Shown: positions 7,720-15,295 of the stretch, piece by piece
Position numbering within the stretch: the first letter of the stretch is position 1
Layout of the letters: the number at the start of each line of letters is the position of its first letter
From: AM-1111 sp046302135
GTDB taxonomy: Bacteria; Bacteroidota; Bacteroidia; B-17B0; Aurantibacillaceae
Assembly (NCBI GenBank): GCA_046302135.1
Contig: JBKCIQ010000065.1
Location: 1 to 23,992, forward strand
Reading direction: 5' to 3'
DNA length: 23,992 bases
Position numbers and translations under genes: made by a program
Notes under the pieces: generated by a model
Seen by the model: only the letters and a program-made list of their open reading frames with translations
What the model was told of the DNA's origin: nothing
The model's database searches: none

Positions 7720-10446
7720 TTATTTTACCATTACTTTTTGAAATACTGAAGACAAAATTTCTTCGGTCTCATGTGCGTGCTTTTTAGCATAACCGGTTGC
7801 AGGACTTGCGGCTTCATCTCGTCCTTTGTAAACTAATTGTACCTCATCCCACCAATGCTTAACGAATCTCCAGGCACCCGCATTCTCCGGCTCTTCCTGA
7901 ACCCATAAATATTCTTTCGCCTTATTATATTTCTTTATAATTGCATTAAGCTGATTTTTCGGGAAAGGATAAATCTGTTCCAATCTAACAATTGCCACAT
8001 CCTCTGCTCCTTCTTTTTGCCTGCGTTCCTCAAGGTCATAATAAATTTTTCCCGAACAGAAAACAATACGCTTAACATTCTTAATATCAGCATTCGCATC
8101 ATCAATTACCTCATGAAAAAAATCATCTGTAAAATCTTTTAACTTACTAACGCAAGACGGATAGCGTAATAATTTTTTAGGGGTGAAGCAAACCAATGGC
8201 TTCCTGAATGGTTGCTTAATTTGCCTTCTGAGAACGTGGAATTGTTGAGCCGGTGTGGTTGTATTTACAACCTGAATGTTATTCTCTGCGCACAGCTGAA
8301 GAAAACGCTCCATACGAGCCGAAGAATGCTCAGGACCTTGCCCTTCGTATCCGTGTGGCAGAAGCATTACCAATCCATTCATTCGTTTCCACTTATACTC
8401 AGCGGCCGCAAGGTATTGGTCAATGATAATCTGAGCACCATTGAAAAAATCACCGAATTGTGCTTCCCAGATGGTTAAAATGTTTGGTGAGGCAAAAGCA
8501 TAACCATATTCAAATCCCAAAACAGCATACTCACTTAGATGAGAATTGTAAATCATTAGATTACCGGGAGCACCAAAATTATTTAATGGAGTATATTCCT
8601 CCTCGCTATCTTCTACTTTAACTACCGCGTGACGGTGAGAAAATGTTCCACGCTCCACATCCTGACCGGAAAAACGAACATGATGCCCTTCCTGCATTAG
8701 TGTCGCATATGCCATTAATTCACCCATAGCCCAATCGTAATTGTCATTTTGGATCATGGCCGCTCGGTCATCAAAAATTTTCTGAATCTTGTTGAAGAAT
8801 TTTTTTCCGGAAGGAAGAACAGTTGTTTTTTTTGCAATATCAAGAAATGTATCTTTCTTAATGGATGTGTTCACAGATTTCTCAAAGCTTTTTTCATTTG
8901 CCTGCTGAATTCCGCTCCAATTCCCATCTAAAAAAGAGGTGACCTTTGCTTTTTCAACTTGCTTTGCTTCCATTAAATCTTTTTCTAGCAAAGCTTTAAA
9001 ATCTTTCTCGTCTTGTTTTGCTTCTTCAAGCGAAACACTTCCTTCTGCCGCTAATTTCTTTGCGTAAATTTCTCTTGGATTAGGATGTGATGCAATTGCT
9101 TTGTACAAAAGCGGCTGAGTGAAACGAGGCTCATCACCTTCGTTGTGTCCATATTTTCTATAGCAAAGTAAATCAATGAAAACATCCCTGTGAAACGTTT
9201 CACGGAACTCCATTGCTAATTTTGAAACGTAACACATTGCTTCGACATCATCTCCATTCACATGAAATACAGGTGACAAAGTTACTTTGGCAATATCTGT
9301 ACAGTAAGTTGAAGAACGTGCATCCAAATAATTTGTGGTAAAACCAACTTGATTGTTTACAACGATGTGAATGGTACCACCGGTTTTGTAAGCATCCAAC
9401 TGGCTCATCTGAATCACTTCATAAACGATTCCCTGACCTGCAATTGCCCCATCACCATGTAAGAGAATCGGACAAACTTTTTTATTGTCACCATTGTGAA
9501 AATTATCGATTTTCGCTCTACAAATTCCTTCCACAACAGGATCGACAGTTTCAAGATGTGAAGGATTGGGAGTTAAACTGATGTGTAATTTTTTACCATG
9601 TTCTGTTACGCGGTCAGAGGAGTAACCCATGTGATATTTTACATCTCCGTCAAATAGTGAGTCTTCACTTTCTCTACCTTCAAACTCAGTAAAAATGTCT
9701 TTGTAAGATTTGTTCATGATGTTGGCAAGAATGTTGAGACGCCCGCGGTGAGCCATACCTATCACATAATCTTCAACACCTAGATCACCACCTACCTCCA
9801 TCAAAGTATGAATGGCAGGAATTACAGCCTCGCCACCCTCAAGAGAAAATCTTTTTTGCCCCACATATTTTGTAGCAAGAAAGCTTTCGAACGCAACAGC
9901 CTGTGTTATTTTATGTAAAATACCTTTTTTCTCTTCTTTAGTGAATGATGGGCGATTTTTAATTTTCTCCATTTTATCCTGTAGCCATTTTACAACTGCA
10001 GGTTCACGCATGTAAACATATTCAACGCCAATGCTCTCGCAATAGGTAGCGTTCAAATGAGCAAGTATGTCTTTAAGCTTTGCATCTCCGATTCCAATCT
10101 CATTTCCTGCATGAAAAACGGTTTCAAGATCTTTATCGTTTAAGCCAAAATTTTCTAAATCCAATGTCGGATGATACTTTCTTCTTTCACGAACAGGGTT
10201 GGTTTTAGTAAACAGATGTCCCCTTTGGCGATAACCTTGTATCAGTGCTAAAACCTTAAGTTCTTTAGATACATTTTCCGGAACTGTTCCTCCTGATGAA
10301 GAATCAAAATTGGCTTTTGCGAATTCAAAACCTTTAAAAAAATCCTGCCAGCTTTTATCAACTGATTCAGGGTCATTCAAAAATTTACTAAAAAGATCCT
10401 CAACAGCGTTTGGATCACTGTTTCCTAAATAAGAAAATTTATCCAT
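7720..10446 (-). CDS. sucA: 2-oxoglutarate dehydrogenase E1 component
   Basis: This thiamine-diphosphate enzyme decarboxylates 2-oxoglutarate and hands the succinyl group to the lipoyl arm of SucB. The 908 residues match the homodimeric OGDH E1. The N-terminal helix that contacts the core includes SYLGNSDPNAVEDLFSKFL (about 5-23). MAHRGRLNIL (231-240), NPSHLE (294-299) and the ThDP-binding GDGAIAGQG (331-339) lie in the first catalytic half. The C-terminal transketolase-like half contains LLPHGYEGQGPEHSSARMER and the closing LWVQEEPENAGAW. The ATG at 10446 gives the standard N-terminus. It is the first gene of the sucA-sucB-bshB1 operon. Upstream TATCTTCG (10478-10471) resembles a -7 box with one mismatch. 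Confidence 0.96.
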   Translation of the reverse strand: MDKFSYLGNSDPNAVEDLFSKFLNDPESVDKSWQDFFKGFEFAKANFDSSSGGTVPENVSKELKVLALIQGYRQRGHLFTKTNPVRERRKYHPTLDLENFGLNDKDLETVFHAGNEIGIGDAKLKDILAHLNATYCESIGVEYVYMREPAVVKWLQDKMEKIKNRPSFTKEEKKGILHKITQAVAFESFLATKYVGQKRFSLEGGEAVIPAIHTLMEVGGDLGVEDYVIGMAHRGRLNILANIMNKSYKDIFTEFEGRESEDSLFDGDVKYHMGYSSDRVTEHGKKLHISLTPNPSHLETVDPVVEGICRAKIDNFHNGDNKKVCPILLHGDGAIAGQGIVYEVIQMSQLDAYKTGGTIHIVVNNQVGFTTNYLDARSSTYCTDIAKVTLSPVFHVNGDDVEAMCYVSKLAMEFRETFHRDVFIDLLCYRKYGHNEGDEPRFTQPLLYKAIASHPNPREIYAKKLAAEGSVSLEEAKQDEKDFKALLEKDLMEAKQVEKAKVTSFLDGNWSGIQQANEKSFEKSVNTSIKKDTFLDIAKKTTVLPSGKKFFNKIQKIFDDRAAMIQNDNYDWAMGELMAYATLMQEGHHVRFSGQDVERGTFSHRHAVVKVEDSEEEYTPLNNFGAPGNLMIYNSHLSEYAVLGFEYGYAFASPNILTIWEAQFGDFFNGAQIIIDQYLAAAEYKWKRMNGLVMLLPHGYEGQGPEHSSARMERFLQLCAENNIQVVNTTTPAQQFHVLRRQIKQPFRKPLVCFTPKKLLRYPSCVSKLKDFTDDFFHEVIDDANADIKNVKRIVFCSGKIYYDLEERRQKEGAEDVAIVRLEQIYPFPKNQLNAIIKKYNKAKEYLWVQEEPENAGAWRFVKHWWDEVQLVYKGRDEAASPATGYAKKHAHETEEILSSVFQKVMVK

Positions 10447-10585
10447 GCTTACTTAATTTTTCTATTGATGCGAAGATAGGAAATTAGTGTGTGGGAATTC
10501 ATAATATTTACAAAAAAACAAGGTATGTTTAAGAACGAAGCACAAAAAATTTCATCAGCTGATAAACAATTTATAATTTTACACT

Positions 10586-10990
10586 ATGAAATATTTGCTT
10601 CCGCTGTTTATACTGTTATTTTCAATCAACGGCAAATGTCAAACTTCTTCAGGAGAGGCACGTCTCAAAGGAATTATTGCTCAAAAAATTGAATACAATA
10701 AACTCACAGATGGAGAATATGACGGTTACCGAGTAAAAATTCATTTTGGAAGTGACCGGGATGCCGCCCAAACTATAAAAAGTACATTTTTGGACCTCTT
10801 TAATGATGTACCGGTTTATGAAAAATACATTCAGCCAAATTTTACCGTACTTGTTGGTGATTTCCGAACCAAACTCGAAGCTTACGAGTTTATGAAAATT
10901 GTACAAGGCGATTTTCCCTCCGCATTTATTGTGAAGGATAAAATAAAACCAATTAATTTTAAAGAGGAAACTGTAAGTAAAGCAGACTAA
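10586..10990 (+). CDS. Secreted SPOR-type domain protein
   Basis: The 134 residues begin with a signal peptide (MKYLLPLFILLFSINGKCQ, 1-19). The mature part is mostly one SPOR-like domain (about 46-122): GYRVKIHFGSDRDAA opens it, PNFTVLVGDFRTKLEAYEF is the characteristic second half, and the closing strand is FPSAFIVKDKI. SPOR domains bind denuded glycan strands of septal peptidoglycan, so a periplasmic role at the cell wall is likely. Such short secreted SPOR proteins are common in Bacteroidota. Upstream TAATTTTA at 10574-10581 is a weak -7 box. It converges on the lipoprotein gene with six bases between the stops. Confidence 0.82.
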   Translation: MKYLLPLFILLFSINGKCQTSSGEARLKGIIAQKIEYNKLTDGEYDGYRVKIHFGSDRDAAQTIKSTFLDLFNDVPVYEKYIQPNFTVLVGDFRTKLEAYEFMKIVQGDFPSAFIVKDKIKPINFKEETVSKAD

Positions 10991-10996
10991 AAATTC

Positions 10997-11347
10997 TTAT
11001 TGAAGTTGTACAGTTTTTTGAACTGTTTCTTTTTCTTCCAGCTTAATAATTCCGGTTGCAACCTTAACTCCCTTAATTGCTTTTACATCCAGGATTGCAG
11101 GTAATTTGAATTTAAATTCAACGGTGCCATCACTTGCAGTTACACCTTCAGCCTTTAGGTCTGCTACAACAGGTCCGCTTGCAGTACTTACATTGGCAAA
11201 TAATTGAACTTTTGCATCGCCAACCAATGTAACGCCATCAATGTCAACAACCTTAATTACGGCCTTACAAGATTTATCATGATCGCAACCTGTAAACAAC
11301 ATAATTAACAGGGTGGCAAAAAAAGTTGTATATAAAATTTTCTTCAT
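10997..11347 (-). CDS. Small lipoprotein with a beta-sandwich-like domain
   Basis: From the ATG at 11347-11345 the product has 116 residues. Residues 1-20 are a lipoprotein signal ending in the lipobox LFTG-C21, so the protein is probably lipid-anchored. The rest is beta-rich (AVIKVVDIDGVTLVGDAKVQL ... ASDGTVEFKFKLPAILDVKA), with the 'DG ... G.V.F.. LPA...V.A' rhythm of carboxypeptidase-regulatory-like or Ig-like sandwiches. No function can be assigned. The frame is open further upstream to a TTG at 11410, but those codons cover an exact promoter and would add a tail before the lipoprotein signal, so I reject that longer start. The gene has its own divergent promoter. Confidence 0.8.
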   Translation of the reverse strand: MKKILYTTFFATLLIMLFTGCDHDKSCKAVIKVVDIDGVTLVGDAKVQLFANVSTASGPVVADLKAEGVTASDGTVEFKFKLPAILDVKAIKGVKVATGIIKLEEKETVQKTVQLQ

Positions 11348-11380
11348 GAGATTAATTTTTCTCAGATGCAGTTTAAACAT

Positions 11381-11411
11381 CAAATTTAATAAATTTACCA
11401 AAGAATGCAAA
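11381..11411 (-). promoter_or_regulatory. Consensus Bacteroidota promoter for the lipoprotein gene
   Basis: Read on the minus strand, TTTG (11411-11408), a 19-base spacer and TAAATTTG (11388-11381) fit the Bacteroidota sigma-ABfr consensus (TTTG at -33, TAnnTTTG at -7) exactly. The start site would fall near 11375, about 28 bases before the ATG at 11347. The -33 box lies inside codons 2-3 of the divergent prolyl isomerase gene (ATG at 11405). On the plus strand TAAATTTA (11390-11397) could be the -7 box of that gene, which would make the two promoters overlap. Confidence 0.75.
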
Positions 11412-12313
11412 AAATACTGCTGATATTTTTAATTCCTGTAAGCGCCTACCTACTTCGCTGCAGTAAAGCATCAAAATATGAAAAAGTTTCCAAAAGAGAT
11501 TTTGAAACCAATACGTCAACTCCCTTTCATATTCCGGATAATGAGGCCCTAATTGAGATTCAAACAGAATTCGGAAATATAAAATGCAGACTCTACAATG
11601 AAACCCCTCTGCACAGAGACAATTTTTTAAAACTTGCCGAAGGAAAATATTTTGACAGCTTACTGTTTCACAGGGTTATTAAAAATTTTGTGATACAGGG
11701 CGGTGATCCTGACTCTAAAAAAGCCACAAAAGAAAAAGTTTTAGGAGACGGTGGGCCAGGTTATAACATTCCTGCAGAATTATTACCGGCTAAATATTTT
11801 CATAAGAAAGGCTCGTTGGCTGCGGCTAGGGAAAGCGATGACATTAATCCAAAAAAAGAAAGCAGTGGTAGTCAGTTCTATATCGTCCAGGGTAAAATTC
11901 AAGATGATGCGTCATTAATCATGAATGAAAAAAGAATAAATCGTCCGTTGCTACAAAAAATAACTGATAGCCTTTTGAATTTACCTGAAAACGCAAGAAT
12001 AAAATCCGGCTGGATGAAAGCACGTGAAGAAAAAGGCAATAAGGATTCATTGATTTTTTTCAAAAAAATTATTGATTCTATTTCAGAACCTCACTTTAAA
12101 AATCGAATAAAATACGAAATTCCTCAAAATCAGAGATACGTTTATAAGAAAATAGGCGGCACACCACATTTAGACTCTCATTATACTGTATTTGGAGAAG
12201 TATATGAAGGTCTGGATGTTCTCGATAAAATAATAATTCAGGAAACAGATAAAAATGACAGGCCTTTAACAGATGTTAGAATGCGGGTAAGGATAATCAG
12301 AAGAAATAAATGA
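11405..12313 (+). CDS. Exported cyclophilin-type peptidyl-prolyl cis-trans isomerase with helical insert
   Basis: The enzyme accelerates cis-trans isomerisation at proline. The N-terminus (MQKILLIFLIPVSAYLLRC, 1-19) is an export signal. Cys19 could be a lipidation site, but LLR before it is a poor lipobox. The cyclophilin fold starts near residue 48 (ALIEIQTEFGNIKCRLY). The active-site arginine is R90 in FHRVIKNFVIQGGDP, with SGSQFYIV at 154-161 and SHYTVFGEVYEGLDVLDKI at 258-276. Residues about 167-248 are a charged helical insert between the two halves of the fold, making the protein about 100 residues longer than a simple cyclophilin. It probably acts as a periplasmic or outer-membrane folding factor. 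leuS follows after 74 bases. Confidence 0.9.
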   Translation: MQKILLIFLIPVSAYLLRCSKASKYEKVSKRDFETNTSTPFHIPDNEALIEIQTEFGNIKCRLYNETPLHRDNFLKLAEGKYFDSLLFHRVIKNFVIQGGDPDSKKATKEKVLGDGGPGYNIPAELLPAKYFHKKGSLAAARESDDINPKKESSGSQFYIVQGKIQDDASLIMNEKRINRPLLQKITDSLLNLPENARIKSGWMKAREEKGNKDSLIFFKKIIDSISEPHFKNRIKYEIPQNQRYVYKKIGGTPHLDSHYTVFGEVYEGLDVLDKIIIQETDKNDRPLTDVRMRVRIIRRNK

Positions 12314-12387
12314 AAAGGAAACTCACATCATTATCTGATTAAATTACCCTAAATTTTGATTAATTTCGCCGACCGCTTTTAAGAATC

Positions 12388-15198
12388 ATGGAATACAATT
12401 TTAAAGACATTGAAAAAAAATGGCAGGAGAAATGGGCTAAAGAAAAAACTTTTTGCGCCATTAATAATTCAAAAAAAGAAAAATATTATGTTTTAGACAT
12501 GTTCCCTTATCCATCTGGAGCGGGGCTTCATGTCGGACATCCTTTAGGTTATATTGCTTCTGACATTGTCGCTAGATTCAAGAGGCATTGGGGCTTCAAT
12601 GTTCTTCATCCAATGGGTTACGATTCGTTTGGCCTTCCCGCAGAGCAATATGCCATTCAGACCGGTCAGCATCCGGCAATTACAACAGAAGAAAACATCA
12701 GCAGGTACAGAAAGCAATTGGATAAAATTGGCTTTTCCTATGACTGGGAAAGAGAAGTAAGAACAAGCGATCCTGAGTATTACAAATGGACACAATGGAT
12801 TTTCATAAAGCTTTTTCATTCTTGGTATAATCATACTACCAATAAAACTGAACCTATTCAGACCCTAATAAATATTTTTGAAACTGAAGGATTTCACGAT
12901 TCACATGACGAAATTCTTACAGGAAATATTGAACATGAGATTTCATATTTCACTCCGGAAGAGTGGAGTTCTTTTAATGAAACAAAGAAAAATGAAATTC
13001 TGATGAACTTCAGAATTGCCTATTTGGGAGAAGCGTTTGTAAACTGGTGTCCTGCATTGGGTACTGTTCTCGCTAACGATGAAGTTAAAGACGGGTTAAG
13101 TGAAAGAGGAGGATATCCGGTTGAAAGGAAATTAATGAAACAATGGAGCATGAGAATTACTCCATATGCTCAAAGGCTACTGGATGGGTTAGAAAATTTA
13201 GATTGGAGTGATAGTATTAAAGAGGCGCAACGCTATTGGATAGGTAAATCTGAAGGGGGAGGAATCCGTTTTAAGTTAGATGATGCGCAATATACAGGTG
13301 AGAATTTAGAGATTGAGGTTTTTACCACACGACCTGATACAATTTTCGGAGTTTCATTTATTACCCTTGCACCTGAACACGAATTGGTAGATAAATTAAC
13401 TACTAACGAGAGGCGTGAGCAGGTAGAAAAATATGTAATTACTTCAAAGAACCGAAGCGAGAGAGAAAGACAATCAGATGTAAAATCTGCGAGCGGAGTG
13501 TTCACGGGCTCATATGTAATACATCCTTTCTCGGGCAAAAAAATTCCTGTATGGATAGGTGACTATGTACTTGTTGGGTATGGTACGGGAGCCGTTATGG
13601 GTGTTCCGGCACACGATAGCAGGGATCACAATTTTGCATTGCATTTTGGTCTTGAAATTTTACCCGTTATCAAAGCGCCGGAGGAATGGGACTACAAAAC
13701 AGCATCCTTCGACAGCAAGGAAAGCATTTGTATTAATTCTGAATTTTTAGACGGATCAAAATACCAAGAAGCTTGCAAAAAAATTATTACTGAAGCTGAG
13801 CGTCAAGGATTTGGAAAAGGTAAAATAAATTACAGGTTAAGAGATGCTGTTTTTGGTCGTCAAAGATATTGGGGCGAACCTATACCCATTTTTTATAAAA
13901 ATGGAATACCTCATACACTACCTGAATCGGAGTTACCATTGGTTTTACCTGAGGTAGACAAATTCCTTCCTACTGAAACAGGCGAGCCACCATTAGCAAG
14001 AGCTAAGGATTGGAAATATAAAGGAGAATTTGAATACGAACATACCACCATGCCCGGTTGGGCTGGAAGTTCGTGGTACTTTTTAAGGTATATGGACGCT
14101 AAAAACAAAGACGCAATTGTTTCAAATGATGCGGTAAATTATTGGGGTAATGTTGATCTGTACTTAGGCGGAAGTGAACATGCTACAGGACACTTGTTGT
14201 ATGTTAGGTTTTGGAGTATGGCATTATATGACTTGGGGTTTATTACTAATGCAGAACCTGCAAAAAAGCTGATCAACCAAGGCATGATTCAGGGAACTTC
14301 TTGTCTTATTAATCGCGTAAACGGAACAAATAAGTTCGTTTCATCCGGACTTAAAAAAAATTACCAGACCACACCCGTTCACATAGATGTCAGCCTTGCT
14401 GAGAACAACATTGTCAACATAGAAAAATTAAAAAAATGGAGAGATGATTTTTCATCTTCTGAATTCGAACTTGAAAACGGAAAGCTGATCTGTGATAATC
14501 AGGTTGAGAAAATGGGAAAACGATATCACAATGTTGTAAATCCCGATGAAATGTGCGAAGCATTTGGCGCAGATACATTAAGACTATACGAAATGTTTCT
14601 CGGCCCACTTGAGTTATCAAAACCATGGAACACCAACGGGATTACAGGAGTTTATTCCTTCCTTAAAAAATTATGGAAACTATTTTACTTTAAATCTACG
14701 GATGGTAAAATTTGTATTAGCGAAGAAGAACCCGGAAAAGATGAACTTAAAACTCTTCATAAAACCATCAAAAAAATAACTGAAGAAATTAATCGGTTTG
14801 CATTTAATACCAGCGTTAGTAATTTCATGATTTGTGTAAATGAACTAACCGAACAAAAATGTAATAAGAGAAAAATTCTCGAACCGCTTTTGATTTTGAT
14901 CTCACCTTACGCCCCACACATTACAGAAGAACTTTGGGAACAATTGGGTCATACAGGAACTATTTCAACCGAAAAGTGGCCGGAATTCAATCCTGAATTC
15001 CTTGTTGAATCAGCTTTTAATTACCCCGTATCCTTTAATGGAAAAACAAGACTGTATTTAGAACTTTCTTTGAGTTTAACCAAAGAAGAGATTGAATCGG
15101 AGGCCTTATCCAGAGATGAGGTTAAAAAATACCTTGGAGATAATAACCCAAAAAGAATTATTGTTGTTCCGGGTAAAATAATCAATATCGTGATTTAG
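12388..15198 (+). CDS. leuS: Leucyl-tRNA synthetase
   Basis: LeuS charges tRNA-Leu with leucine in the cytoplasm. The HIGH signature is HVGH at 48-51 in PYPSGAGLHVGHPLGY. The CP1 editing domain that hydrolyses mischarged tRNA is intact, with TTRPDTIFG near 313 and GTGAVMGVPAHDSRDHNFA near 399. The tRNA-binding anticodon domain ends the protein. The KMSKS loop reads KMGKR (708-712), keeping both lysines. At 936 residues it is longer than the E. coli enzyme. Much of the excess is an insert after the HIGH region (about 147-200) and one before the KMSKS loop (about 640-700), which I believe is normal for Bacteroidota. Upstream TAATTTCG (12361-12368) is a -7-like box with one mismatch. Confidence 0.96.
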   Translation: MEYNFKDIEKKWQEKWAKEKTFCAINNSKKEKYYVLDMFPYPSGAGLHVGHPLGYIASDIVARFKRHWGFNVLHPMGYDSFGLPAEQYAIQTGQHPAITTEENISRYRKQLDKIGFSYDWEREVRTSDPEYYKWTQWIFIKLFHSWYNHTTNKTEPIQTLINIFETEGFHDSHDEILTGNIEHEISYFTPEEWSSFNETKKNEILMNFRIAYLGEAFVNWCPALGTVLANDEVKDGLSERGGYPVERKLMKQWSMRITPYAQRLLDGLENLDWSDSIKEAQRYWIGKSEGGGIRFKLDDAQYTGENLEIEVFTTRPDTIFGVSFITLAPEHELVDKLTTNERREQVEKYVITSKNRSERERQSDVKSASGVFTGSYVIHPFSGKKIPVWIGDYVLVGYGTGAVMGVPAHDSRDHNFALHFGLEILPVIKAPEEWDYKTASFDSKESICINSEFLDGSKYQEACKKIITEAERQGFGKGKINYRLRDAVFGRQRYWGEPIPIFYKNGIPHTLPESELPLVLPEVDKFLPTETGEPPLARAKDWKYKGEFEYEHTTMPGWAGSSWYFLRYMDAKNKDAIVSNDAVNYWGNVDLYLGGSEHATGHLLYVRFWSMALYDLGFITNAEPAKKLINQGMIQGTSCLINRVNGTNKFVSSGLKKNYQTTPVHIDVSLAENNIVNIEKLKKWRDDFSSSEFELENGKLICDNQVEKMGKRYHNVVNPDEMCEAFGADTLRLYEMFLGPLELSKPWNTNGITGVYSFLKKLWKLFYFKSTDGKICISEEEPGKDELKTLHKTIKKITEEINRFAFNTSVSNFMICVNELTEQKCNKRKILEPLLILISPYAPHITEELWEQLGHTGTISTEKWPEFNPEFLVESAFNYPVSFNGKTRLYLELSLSLTKEEIESEALSRDEVKKYLGDNNPKRIIVVPGKIINIVI

Positions 15199-15295
15199 TA
15201 CCTTATTTTCATAAAAACAATAAATTTTAACCCAAAATATAGTTTTATATTACTGTGCTTTTTGGTTAACTTTACTTTCGATAACTAGATAAAAA

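Noticed and set aside
7092..7787. Plus-strand ORFs opposite sucB
   Set aside because: Antisense shadows of a well-conserved enzyme, with no ribosome-binding or family signal.
10489..10692. Plus-strand ORF overlapping the SPOR-protein start
   Set aside because: It is in another frame, without a signal peptide or family match. The SPOR protein frame explains the region.
11010..11026. Inverted repeat ACAGTT...AACTGT as a terminator between convergent genes
   Set aside because: It lies inside the lipoprotein coding region before its stop, and has no T-run in the right place.
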